From assembly GCF_017744955.1 (NCBI RefSeq), contig NZ_JAGIAG010000013.1, forward strand, positions 1-64,000: a DNA stretch of 64,000 nucleotides. Reading direction: 5' to 3'. Origin of the DNA: Dokdonella sp. (GTDB lineage Bacteria > Pseudomonadota > Gammaproteobacteria > Xanthomonadales > Rhodanobacteraceae). A model generated the notes under the pieces. That model saw only the letters and a program-made list of their open reading frames with translations. It was not told where the DNA came from and ran no database searches. Below are positions 49,784 through 57,596 of this stretch, piece after piece. Within the stretch, counting starts at the first letter, position 1; each line of letters starts with the position of its first letter. A program made the translations under genes and the position numbers.

Positions 49784-51500
49784 GTGCGGCCGGATCGCGC
49801 GCGCCGAATGTCCGCCAGGCGTCGAATCCGTCCGCGAAGATCGCGTCCGAAATCGAGCCGGCTTCGACCGCGCCGATGTCGCACGGTGTCGGGCTGGAGT
49901 GGGCGCCGGCCGGATCGGGGCGGATCATGCCGCGCTGGTCCGTCGCGAGCGGGCACCGGCCGTCCGTCGCCGCCATCGCGTCGACGGCGGCGCTGCCGGC
50001 GCCGGGCAGCATCGTCTGCGTCGGCCCGCCGTTGTCCGCCAGCGGCGCCAGTTTCGGATCGCCATTGATCGGAGCGGTGGAGAACGCCGCGTTGATCACG
50101 TCGCTTGATGGCGGTGCGCCGGGAAAGACCAGGTTGCCGCCGCCCTCGATGGTGATGCCGCCGATGCCGACGCCGATGTTGCCGCCACCGTTCGACGGTG
50201 CGTCGGTGTTGGCGAACAGGCTGCCGTCGAACGTCACCGCGCCGGCGCCGCTGCTCATGATCATCAGGCCGCCGCCGCGGTGCGCGGCCGTATTCGACGC
50301 GATCGTGGTCTGCCGCAGCGTGATCGGGAAGTCGTTCTGCTTGACGTAGATCGCGCCGCCGTAGCCGTATCCGCTCGCTGCGGTGGAATTGCCGGCCAGC
50401 GTGCTGTTGATCAAGGACAGGTTGCCGACGCGCGTGAACAGACCGCCGCCGCGGCTGCCCGAGACGGCGGTGACGCGGTTGCCGCTCACGGTCGAGGCGT
50501 CCAGCGTCAGCAGGGCGGCCGGCGCGCCGTAGTAGCCGCCGGCGGCGAGAATGCCGCCGCCGTTGCGCGTCGCCGTGTTGTCGCGGATCGTGCTGTCGGT
50601 CAGCGTCGAGGCGCCGTAGAGCTTGATGCCGCCGCCGTCCTTGCCCGCCGTGTTGCCGCTGACCTGACTGCGGATCAGCGTCAGGCCGCCGCCGACGTGC
50701 AGTCCGCCGCCGTTGCCTTGCGCGGCGTTGTCGATGATGCGGCTGTCGGCGATGGTCGCGTTGCCGCCGGTCTGGGTTCCGATTTTCTGCCGGACGAAGA
50801 CCCCGCCGCCCATGCCGGAGATGCCGGAATTGCCCGAAACGTGGTTGCCGCCGACGGTGCTGTTGTTCAAGACGAGGTCGCCGGCGTAGACGGCGATGCC
50901 GCCGCCGGCCGCATAGCCGGCGCTGGCGTTGTCGTTGCCGCTGACCACGCTGTTGTCGAGCCTCAGCGACGTATAGACGCTGGCGATACCGGCGCCGAGC
51001 GCGGCGCCCGAGGGCTGCGATGCGGTCAGCTTTCCGTTCGCGATCGTCAGGCTGTCGATCGTCAGCGTGCCGTAGGAGGTGATGGCGTAGAGAACGCCGA
51101 ACGCATTCGTCGCCGTCGTCGGGCGCTGCACGGTCAAGTTGCCGTTCGCGCTGGCGTCGACGATCAGATGCGTGTCGGTGATGGTGAGCTGATTGTTCGG
51201 CGTATCCGCCAGTGTGATGACGTTCGCGCCGTTCGGCGGGAACACGCTCGTGTCGAACACGATCGTGTCGATGCCGCTGATCGTGCTGGTCACGCAGGCG
51301 CTCATCGTCGCGACGCCGCCGTCGTTCATCGCCGCGATCGCCTGGCGCAACGTGCAGGTGTCGGTCGTTCCCGCATCGTCCGCGGTCGTCACCGCGATCC
51401 GCGTGGCGGCAAGCGCATCGACGGCGTGCAGGCCGATTCCCAGCGCGGCCACCAGCGCGGCCGTCAGCGGATGCGTGCGCGATCGTGTCGTTTTCTTCAT
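49770..51500 (-). CDS. Secreted right-handed beta-helix protein, paralogue 1
   Basis: A 576-residue exported protein. A signal peptide (residues 1-32, ending 'AVDALAA') precedes 'TCTLRQAIAAMND', the CSLREAI-type N-terminal motif of Xanthomonadales secreted proteins, then many beta-helix (pectate-lyase-like) rungs rich in 'GGGI' and 'VSGN'. A choice-anchor-Q-like segment 'LADNGGPTQTMLPGAGSAA' and 'DIGAVEAG' follow. It ends in 'AIFADGFDAWRTFG', the C-terminal IFxDGF motif shared with neighbours. No catalytic residues are evident, so adhesion or surface structure is likely. A paralogue lies 261 bases upstream on the same strand. Confidence 0.85.
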   Translation of the reverse strand: MKKTTRSRTHPLTAALVAALGIGLHAVDALAATRIAVTTADDAGTTDTCTLRQAIAAMNDGGVATMSACVTSTISGIDTIVFDTSVFPPNGANVITLADTPNNQLTITDTHLIVDASANGNLTVQRPTTATNAFGVLYAITSYGTLTIDSLTIANGKLTASQPSGAALGAGIASVYTSLRLDNSVVSGNDNASAGYAAGGGIAVYAGDLVLNNSTVGGNHVSGNSGISGMGGGVFVRQKIGTQTGGNATIADSRIIDNAAQGNGGGLHVGGGLTLIRSQVSGNTAGKDGGGIKLYGASTLTDSTIRDNTATRNGGGILAAGGYYGAPAALLTLDASTVSGNRVTAVSGSRGGGLFTRVGNLSLINSTLAGNSTAASGYGYGGAIYVKQNDFPITLRQTTIASNTAAHRGGGLMIMSSGAGAVTFDGSLFANTDAPSNGGGNIGVGIGGITIEGGGNLVFPGAPPSSDVINAAFSTAPINGDPKLAPLADNGGPTQTMLPGAGSAAVDAMAATDGRCPLATDQRGMIRPDPAGAHSSPTPCDIGAVEAGSISDAIFADGFDAWRTFGARDPAALVKD

Positions 51501-51647
51501 GGCCGCCTCGTCGAATGGTGATGCCGGGCGAGGAGGCCTTTCGCCGATCGTCGCTCTCCGACGTGACGCGCAACTCGGCGTGGCGAAGGATCATCGGCGC
51601 GGCGACGAGACGGGAGCCGCGGAGCCGGACGGTCCGCGGGATTTGGT

Positions 51648-51749
51648 TTCCTCCACAGTTCGTGTGGGCAGGCCTGTGGAGAAGTTCTGGAAGAAGGCCG
51701 GACACGCCCGTGTCATGCGGCTGTCAAGCGGATTGGTCACTTCCTGACC
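51648..51749. repeat. 104-bp three-copy intergenic element, copy B
   Basis: Same landmarks as copy A: a TCCACA/TGTGGAGAA inverted pair, GTGTCATGCGGCTGTCAAG in the middle, and the terminal hairpin TGGTCA-CTTCC-TGACCA (51733-51749). It sits 13 bases beyond the stop codon of paralogue 2 and upstream of paralogue 1. Confidence 0.8.
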
Positions 51750-51761
51750 AGTGCGCGACGT

Positions 51762-53285
51762 CTAGTCGCCGTCGAAGCCGTCGGCGAAGATGACGTCCAC
51801 CACGATCTCCACCGCGCCGATGTCGCAGCCCGCACCTTGCGGGCGCGCGATGCCGCGCTGGTCGGTCGGTTCCGCACACTCCTGCGCGGGGATCGCGTCG
51901 ATCGCCGCGCTGGCGGAGCCAGGCAGCATCGTCGGCGTGGGGCCGCCGTTGTCCTGCAGCGGGCCGAGATCGAGGCCGGTCGCCGACGTCAGGTTGTGGT
52001 CGCCGGTCCACGATCCGGCGAGGGCGATGTCGTCGCCGGACGCCTGCGCGTTGCCGGCAACGATCGAATCGTCGATCGCGCCGCCGCCGTCGCCATCGAT
52101 GCCGCCGCCGGTGCCGTTGGTGGTGTTGCCCGACACGGTCGCGTGGCGCAGGCTCAGCGTGCCGTTGGCGTGGATGCCGCCGCCGCCGCGGAAGGTGCTA
52201 TTGCCGCTGATCGTGCTGTTGGTGACGCTCAGCGTGCCGCCGTAGGAGGCGATCCCGCCGCCGACGTAACGCGCGTGGTTGCCGCTGATCGTGCTGCCTG
52301 CGACGGTGATGTCGGCGGCGTACTTGGCCAGGATCGCGCCGCCGCCGTAGTAGGAGTCGTTGCCGACGAGGCGGCTGCGGTTGACCCGAATCGAGCCAGT
52401 GGTGGTGAAGATTCCGCCGCCGCGCCGCAGCGCGGCGCCGTTGCCGATGGTGCTGTCGTTCGCGATCAAGGTGCCGGCGGTGGCGACGGCGCCGCCGCAG
52501 TTGGCCACGTTGCCGTCGAGCACGCTGTGGTCCAGCATCACTGTGCCCGACATCGAAAAGATGCCGCCGCCGTACGCCGCGTTGCCGCCGCGGATCGTGC
52601 TGCCGGCCACGGTCAGCGTACCCGACCCGCCGTAGATCCCTGCGCCGTAGGCGGCGTCGCCGTCGCTGATCGTGCTGTCGATCAGATGCAGGTCGGCGGT
52701 CGGGATGCAGATTCCACCGCCGCCGTTCCGCTCGCAGGCATCGGTGGCCGCGCCGTTGCCGAGGCTCAGTCCCAGCAGCGTGAGCGATCCACCGGCTGCT
52801 GCGGTGTCGCGGACGATGCCGAATCGATGGTTCGCGCCGTCCGGCCGCACGATCGTCACGCCGTCGGTGTACTGGCCTGCGCCGCCGCCGCGCCACGCGC
52901 TGCCGTCGATGGTCAGTTCCGCGCCAGTGACCACCAGTGTGCCGCCGACGGCGCCGCTGGCGTCGGCCGAGTCGGCGAGCGCGATCGTGCCCGGCGTCGC
53001 CGCGTCGGCGAGCGCCGAGGCGGCGAAGTGGATCGTGTCGCCGCTGCCGAACGCGGCGCCGGCATTCGCGCAGCTGCCGGCGAGTGCGCCGGTGTTCATC
53101 GACACGATCGCCTGACGCAGCGTGCAGGTGCCTCCGGCGCCCGGGTCGGTGTCGTCGGGAGACGTGACGACGATCGTCGCCGCGCCTGCAGCGACCGGGA
53201 AGAGTGCGATCAGCAGCGCCGCGGCGAGCGAGCGAAGCGGCGGCGCGAGGCGCGCAACGGACGGCGGCAACGGATTGGAGAGCAC
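51762..53285 (-). CDS. Secreted right-handed beta-helix protein, paralogue 2
   Basis: A 507-residue exported protein with the same order as paralogue 1: signal peptide ending 'FPVAAGAA', 'TCTLRQAIVSMNTG', beta-helix rungs ('GGGIFTTTGSIRVNRSRLVG' type), 'LQDNGGPTPTMLPGSASAA', 'DIGAVEI' and a C-terminal 'VIFADGFDGD'. GTG 53285 has GAGGGGA at ideal spacing; an in-frame ATG at 53354 lacks one and would add 23 residues. The two genes probably arose by tandem duplication together with the 104-bp element. Function is likely surface attachment or matrix; no enzyme motif was seen. Confidence 0.85.
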   Translation of the reverse strand: MLSNPLPPSVARLAPPLRSLAAALLIALFPVAAGAATIVVTSPDDTDPGAGGTCTLRQAIVSMNTGALAGSCANAGAAFGSGDTIHFAASALADAATPGTIALADSADASGAVGGTLVVTGAELTIDGSAWRGGGAGQYTDGVTIVRPDGANHRFGIVRDTAAAGGSLTLLGLSLGNGAATDACERNGGGGICIPTADLHLIDSTISDGDAAYGAGIYGGSGTLTVAGSTIRGGNAAYGGGIFSMSGTVMLDHSVLDGNVANCGGAVATAGTLIANDSTIGNGAALRRGGGIFTTTGSIRVNRSRLVGNDSYYGGGAILAKYAADITVAGSTISGNHARYVGGGIASYGGTLSVTNSTISGNSTFRGGGGIHANGTLSLRHATVSGNTTNGTGGGIDGDGGGAIDDSIVAGNAQASGDDIALAGSWTGDHNLTSATGLDLGPLQDNGGPTPTMLPGSASAAIDAIPAQECAEPTDQRGIARPQGAGCDIGAVEIVVDVIFADGFDGD

Positions 53286-53575
53286 GCTGGATTCCCCTCG
53301 CGGTCGATGACGGACGATTCCACGAGCGATGCCGACTCGCAAGGTCGAACCCAAAGGGGCGCCGCGCCGTACCTCGACACGGGCCCCGGGCCTCGTACGT
53401 GCTGATACGCAAGAGGGTGCCGGAAATCCTCAGCGGTGCGAGACGAAGGCGTCGATGCGCGTGGGATCGTTCTCCCCACGCCGTGCCGCCCATTCGACGG
53501 GACGCGCGGCGCGGCCGCAGAACATCGGCGAAGGAGGCGGATGCCTGCCATCGATCACAACGCGACGACCGCGGC

Positions 53576-53679
53576 TTTTCCACAGCACGCGTGGATAGCC
53601 CTGTGGAGAAGTTCTGGACGAAGTGGCTGAAACGTCCGTGTCATGCGGCTGTCAAGCCGGGGTGGTCAAGGAGTGATCA
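53576..53679. repeat. 104-bp three-copy intergenic element, copy C
   Basis: TTTTCCACA (53576-53584) and TGTGGAGAA (53602-53610), CTGTCAAG (53649-53656) and a terminal imperfect hairpin TGGTCA-AGGAG-TGATCA (53663-53679). The length from first to last landmark, 104 bases, equals that of copy A. It lies in the 554-base gap between the ATP-grasp gene and paralogue 2; the remaining gap shows no gene. Confidence 0.8.
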
Positions 53680-53839
53680 ATTGCGCCCGCCGCGATGCGC
53701 GCCTGCGCGGCGACTGCCGCCGAAGTCGACGACGAAGGGAGCGTCATCGGCACGCCTTTTCCAACTCTCGTCCTCGCGCATGTCGGGCGCGAGTCCGGCG
53801 CTGCGGGCATCGCGCCGTCGACGCGAGCGCGGCCAGACG

Positions 53840-54736
53840 TCAGCCCGCGCGAGCGAGGATCGTCTGAACGAAGCGCGCCGCAGAGCCCGGCGCGTGCGCG
53901 AAGAACAGCGATGGCTCGGCCAGTTCGAGTTCGAGCAGGCGCGGCGCGCCGTCGGAGTCGTGGATCAGGTCGACGCGCGCGTAGGCGAGCGGACCTGCGA
54001 ACGGAACCGCCCGCAGCGCGCGCTCGGCCAGCGCACGCTCGGCCGTGTCCGGCACGCGCGGCGTGATCTGCTCGGCGGCGAACAGCGCCGCGGTCGGGCC
54101 GTCGCCACGGCGCAGCAGCGGACCTTTGCGGATCGCATGGCTGAACGTGCCGTCGAAATGGATCAGCGCGGTTTCGCCGTGCTCGTCGACGCGATCGAGA
54201 TACGGTTGCAGCAGCACGCTGCGCCCGGCGGCGTGCAGGCGCGCGATGTGCGTGACGGCCTCGGCGCGCTGTTCACGGCCGTAGCGCTGCGCGTCGCGCG
54301 AGCCGGCGCCGACCGACGGCTTGACCACGAACTCGCGCGCCATGGCGTGCTCGGCGAGAAACGCGTCGAGCGCCGGCGGCGGTGCGTCGCCCGGTTCGAC
54401 GAAGCGGCTCGGCACGATCGCGACGCCGGCGCGTTCGAGTTCGGCGAGGTAGTGCTTGTCGGTGTTCCAGCGCAATACCTCGGGCGGATTGAGCAGCAGG
54501 GTGTGCGCGGCGGCGCGCGCGGCCCAGGCGAGGAAGTCGGGCAGGCGATCGGTGTAGTCCCAGGTGGAGCGCAGCAGGGCCAGGTCGTAGCCTGACCAGT
54601 CCCGCGCGGCGTCGTCCCAGTCGGCGACCTCGGCGGCGGCGCCGGCGGCGTGCAGGGCGTCCAGCAGCGGGGCGAGATCCTCATCGAGCGCACGCGCGGC
54701 GGCGACGCTGACCAGGGCGATGCGGGGCGGTTTCAT
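53840..54736 (-). CDS. ATP-grasp ligase (RimK/glutathione synthetase-like)
   Basis: A 298-residue ATP-grasp enzyme. 'LLRSTWDYTDRLPDFLAWA' and 'LNPPEVLRWNTDKHYLAELE' are conserved in a family of unassigned ATP-grasp proteins. The ATP-grasp core includes 'REFVVKPSVGAGSRDAQRYG', 'VLLQPYLDRVDEHGETALIH' and the metal-binding 'LLELELAEPSLFF' (Glu/Asn-type ligands). Such enzymes join a carboxylate to an amine using ATP. Substrates are unknown; it could make a dipeptide or modify a peptide. ATG 54736 is chosen from homologue-like N-terminus 'PPRIALVSV'. Confidence 0.82.
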   Translation of the reverse strand: MKPPRIALVSVAAARALDEDLAPLLDALHAAGAAAEVADWDDAARDWSGYDLALLRSTWDYTDRLPDFLAWAARAAAHTLLLNPPEVLRWNTDKHYLAELERAGVAIVPSRFVEPGDAPPPALDAFLAEHAMAREFVVKPSVGAGSRDAQRYGREQRAEAVTHIARLHAAGRSVLLQPYLDRVDEHGETALIHFDGTFSHAIRKGPLLRRGDGPTAALFAAEQITPRVPDTAERALAERALRAVPFAGPLAYARVDLIHDSDGAPRLLELELAEPSLFFAHAPGSAARFVQTILARAG

Positions 54737-54979
54737 GCGCGGCTGTCTCCGGCGATCGGGGCGAACGGCGAAGCATGGCACGACGCGGGCGTACCCGGCG
54801 CTCATTGACGCGAGCGGTCGGCTGTGATGCAGTTCACAATGCTAAAAATGGACCGACGCAGCTCAGCGCGTCGGACAGGGGCGGGCGCGCAAGCGTCCAG
54901 AGGAGTTCGCGACGTTCGACACGACGGCGACCGCGCTGCAGCGGCGCGTGCGCGTTCGGCGAGCGACGGGGAGAAATCG

Positions 54980-55303
54980 ATGGAAGGCAAAGCAACTGCG
55001 CAACGCGCGGCGCGACGCTGTGCGTGCATCGCGGCGATCGCGTGGTGCGTCGCGGCGCCCGCCGCGGCGGGAGACGGCTACGCGATTCCGCGCAGAGTCG
55101 TCGCCAGCGGCGGCGGGGTGGTCTCGGCGTCCTGCTACGCGATGGTCTCGACGCTCGGCCAGGCGGTCGCCGGCACCGGCGTGGCGAAAGGCGACGGCAC
55201 ACAGTACCGGCTGACCGCGGGCTTCCTCGCCGCGCAGTCGGCGATCGGCGACAGCTTGTTCCACAACGGATTCGAACCGAAGACAGGGGACTGCACACCA
55301 TGA
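54980..55303 (+). CDS. Small secreted protein with C-terminal NGFE motif
   Basis: A 107-residue protein. ATG 54980 has GGGGAG upstream. After a basic N-terminus and signal peptide (cleavage near 'AAPAAAG') the mature part reads 'GYAIPRRVVASGGGVVSASC' and 'STLGQAVAGTGVAKGDGTQY', a short domain widespread as an N- or C-terminal module in Xanthomonadales exported proteins. It ends in 'SLFHNGFEPKTGDC', related to the IFxDGF motif of the beta-helix proteins. Its stop overlaps the collagen-like gene start (ATGA), so the two are made together and may interact on the surface. Confidence 0.7.
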   Translation: MEGKATAQRAARRCACIAAIAWCVAAPAAAGDGYAIPRRVVASGGGVVSASCYAMVSTLGQAVAGTGVAKGDGTQYRLTAGFLAAQSAIGDSLFHNGFEPKTGDCTP

Positions 55304-56580
55304 AACTCGCACGCAAGGCATTGGCGGTCGCATTGGCCGTGGCGGCGGCGTCGGCGCAGGCCGCGCCGGAGGCGGTCCAGCTGCCGGACTTCCTCTATCA
55401 GGGGCGGCTGGAGCAGGACGGTACCGCGGCCAACGGCAACTACGATCTGGAGTTCTCGCTGTGGGACGCCGCCAGCGGCGGCAGCCAGATCGGCACGACG
55501 ATCTCCGAGCCGGGTTTCCCGGTGCAGAACGGACTGTTCAGCCTCAACCTCGCCTTCCCCGGCGCGTTCGTCGGCAATCAGACCTACCTGCAAGTGAAGG
55601 TCAACGGCGTCGCGCTGCCGCGCCAGCCGGTCGCCACCGCGCCGGTCGCGCAGTACGCGTTGAACGGCAATGCGGGAGCGACCGGAGCCACGGGTGCGAC
55701 GGGCGCCACTGGCGCGACCGGCTTGCAGGGGCCGACCGGTCCGACCGGCGCGGATGGCGCTGTCGGAGCGACGGGTACGCAAGGCCCGGTCGGCGCGACG
55801 GGCGCGATCGGACCGACCGGAGCGATCGGCTCGACCGGCTCGACCGGAATGACCGGTCCGACTGGTGCCACCGGCGCGACGGGTGCGACCGGTCCGACTG
55901 GCGCGGACGGCGCCGTCGGTCCCACCGGTGCGCAAGGCGCGGTTGGTCCGACGGGTATGCAAGGGTCGACCGGCCTTCAAGGCCCGATCGGTGCGACCGG
56001 TACGTTGGGCGCGACGGGTGCGACCGGTCCGACCGGCGTGACCGGCGCGACGGGGCCGACCGGCGCTACCGGTCCGACTGGCGCGACCGGTGCCACCGGA
56101 GTCACCGGCGCGACCGGCAGCGCCAAGTTCGTCGCACGCATCAACGGCACGCTGACCAGCACGCTGCCGCGTCCGCTCTATGCGGTCACGGTCGGCGGCT
56201 ACGGCACCAATACCGAGTTCGTCTCGACGCAGGGCTACTTCGTGTCGATCTCGCAGGACGCCTTGGCTGCCGGATCGACGACGGCCTATTACGTGAGCGG
56301 CAACTGCACCGGCCCGGCGCTGATCTTCACCGGCAACGTGCGCCCCGGCATGGTGGCGGGATTGGGCAATACGCGCGCGCTGTACTACGTGCCGAAGACC
56401 GGTGCGACCGTGTTGACCGATCCCACGCGCAATAGCCGTTCCAACGGCACCAATGTCTGCGAGTCGAACGTGTCGGCGATGACCGGCACCTACTACAGCG
56501 CGCCGCCGAACAACCCGGCCGTCACCGGCATCGATCCGCTGCCGTCGCCGGCGATGGTCGGCATCGACTACGTGCCCTGA
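55300..56580 (+). CDS. Secreted collagen-like protein (Gly-X-Thr repeats)
   Basis: A 426-residue exported protein. A signal peptide (residues 1-21, 'AVAAASAQA') is followed by a ~100-residue beta-rich domain ('FLYQGRLEQDGTAANGNYDL'). A collagen-like region of about 49 Gly-X-X triplets (residues 126-273, dominated by Gly-Ala-Thr and Gly-Pro-Thr) and a ~150-residue C-terminal globular domain come next. Thr in the third position, as here, can stabilise bacterial triple helices without hydroxyproline. The layout head-collagen-tail predicts a trimeric surface fibre. It is coupled to the preceding 107-residue protein and has no LPXTG-like anchor, as expected in a Gram-negative. Confidence 0.88.
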   Translation: MKLARKALAVALAVAAASAQAAPEAVQLPDFLYQGRLEQDGTAANGNYDLEFSLWDAASGGSQIGTTISEPGFPVQNGLFSLNLAFPGAFVGNQTYLQVKVNGVALPRQPVATAPVAQYALNGNAGATGATGATGATGATGLQGPTGPTGADGAVGATGTQGPVGATGAIGPTGAIGSTGSTGMTGPTGATGATGATGPTGADGAVGPTGAQGAVGPTGMQGSTGLQGPIGATGTLGATGATGPTGVTGATGPTGATGPTGATGATGVTGATGSAKFVARINGTLTSTLPRPLYAVTVGGYGTNTEFVSTQGYFVSISQDALAAGSTTAYYVSGNCTGPALIFTGNVRPGMVAGLGNTRALYYVPKTGATVLTDPTRNSRSNGTNVCESNVSAMTGTYYSAPPNNPAVTGIDPLPSPAMVGIDYVP

Positions 56581-56697
56581 GCGTCCGCCGCGGCTCCTCC
56601 GATCCGTCGATCGGAGGAGCCCGGCACGATGCCGCGAATTGGCTGCGGATCGGCGCGGCACGGCATACTCGCAGCTCGTCGGCGACGGGGACGGGAG

Positions 56698-57198
56698 ATG
56701 AGCGAGGCCGCGCGAGCGCGATCGGCGTACGTCGCGAAGCATCCGTTGCACGCGCGCGGAATGCGCGCGCTGCTGGCGCTCGCGCTGGCGGCGACGCCGA
56801 TGGCCTCGAACGCGGACGCGAAGAAGACGCTGCTGTTCGAAAGCGCGGTCTATCCGTGGAAGATCCACTACGTGACCGATCGCCAGCGCTGGGTGCGCGA
56901 GGATCGCTACTACACGGTCGAGCACGGCGGCCGCCCGCTGGTGCTGCCGAAGACCTTGTTCGGCACCGTCCGCGACGTCGACCGCTTCGTCGCCGCTTCC
57001 GGCTTCGCCAGCGGCGAGACGCACGTCGACAGCGTGCTGCTGGTGTTCGAGGCGAGGCGCGCCAAGCCGGACGGATTCGAGCAGCGCGAGTTCGTCGCGA
57101 TCCTCGCGCGCTCGGGCGGCGCGCGCAGTTCGACGGTCGCGTTGTACACGCTGCAGGGCGAGCCGATCGGCGACGTCGAAGCGGAGCCGGCGCCGTGA
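56698..57198 (+). CDS. Exported protein of unknown function
   Basis: A 166-residue protein I do not recognise. ATG 56698 has GGGGACGGGAG just upstream, but ATG 56761, which begins the signal peptide 'MRALLALALAATPMASNADA', is an equally good biological start. The mature part ('ESAVYPWKIHYVTDRQRWVR', 'VLPKTLFGTVRDVDRF') has no known domain and no cysteines. The stop overlaps the next gene's GTG (GTGA), so it forms a pair with the following lipoprotein. Confidence 0.55.
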   Translation: MSEAARARSAYVAKHPLHARGMRALLALALAATPMASNADAKKTLLFESAVYPWKIHYVTDRQRWVREDRYYTVEHGGRPLVLPKTLFGTVRDVDRFVAASGFASGETHVDSVLLVFEARRAKPDGFEQREFVAILARSGGARSSTVALYTLQGEPIGDVEAEPAP

Positions 57199-57584
57199 AT
57201 GCGCGCCACCCTGGCGGCGTCACGCGACGATACGCGTTCGCGTCGTGCTTCCTCCTCGTGCTCGGTCTCGCCGCCTGCTCCGACGAGGACATGTGCGGCA
57301 ACGAAATCGTCACCAGCGTCGCGTCGCCGTCCGGCATCTTGCGCGCGGTCGTGTTCACGCGCGACTGCGGAGCGACGACCGGGTACAGCACGCAACTGTC
57401 GATCCTGCCCGCCGCCGAGGCGCTGCCGCGAGACGGCGGCAACACCTTGATCCTCGACGATCAGATACCGCTGACCGTGCGTTGGATCTCGGATACCGAA
57501 TTGCTCGTGAAGGGGATCGGTTCCGCGAAGGTGTTCAGGCGCGAGCAGTCGGTGGCGGGCGTCCAGGTTCGCGTCGAGCCCTGA
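57195..57584 (+). CDS. Small lipoprotein of unknown function
   Basis: A 129-residue protein. GTG 57195 overlaps the stop of the preceding gene. A basic N-terminus and hydrophobic stretch lead to the lipobox 'LGLAAC', so Cys28 should be lipidated. The mature part holds two more cysteines ('EDMCGNE', 'TRDCGATTG') and a beta-rich region 'TLILDDQIPLTVRWISDTEL'. No family is recognised. It probably works with the upstream exported protein at the envelope. Confidence 0.6.
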   Translation: MNARHPGGVTRRYAFASCFLLVLGLAACSDEDMCGNEIVTSVASPSGILRAVVFTRDCGATTGYSTQLSILPAAEALPRDGGNTLILDDQIPLTVRWISDTELLVKGIGSAKVFRREQSVAGVQVRVEP

Positions 57585-57596
57585 GGCGGGAAGGGG

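Noticed and set aside
49680..53679. Possible chromosomal replication origin because of DnaA-box-like sequences
   Set aside because: No dnaA, dnaN, gidA or AT-rich unwinding region nearby, only two imperfect boxes per copy, and the same layout occurs three times.
55135..57024. Long minus-strand frame rich in Gly-Arg-Thr repeats
   Set aside because: It is the antisense reading of the Gly-X-Thr collagen repeat on the + strand, which has a signal peptide and a coupled start.
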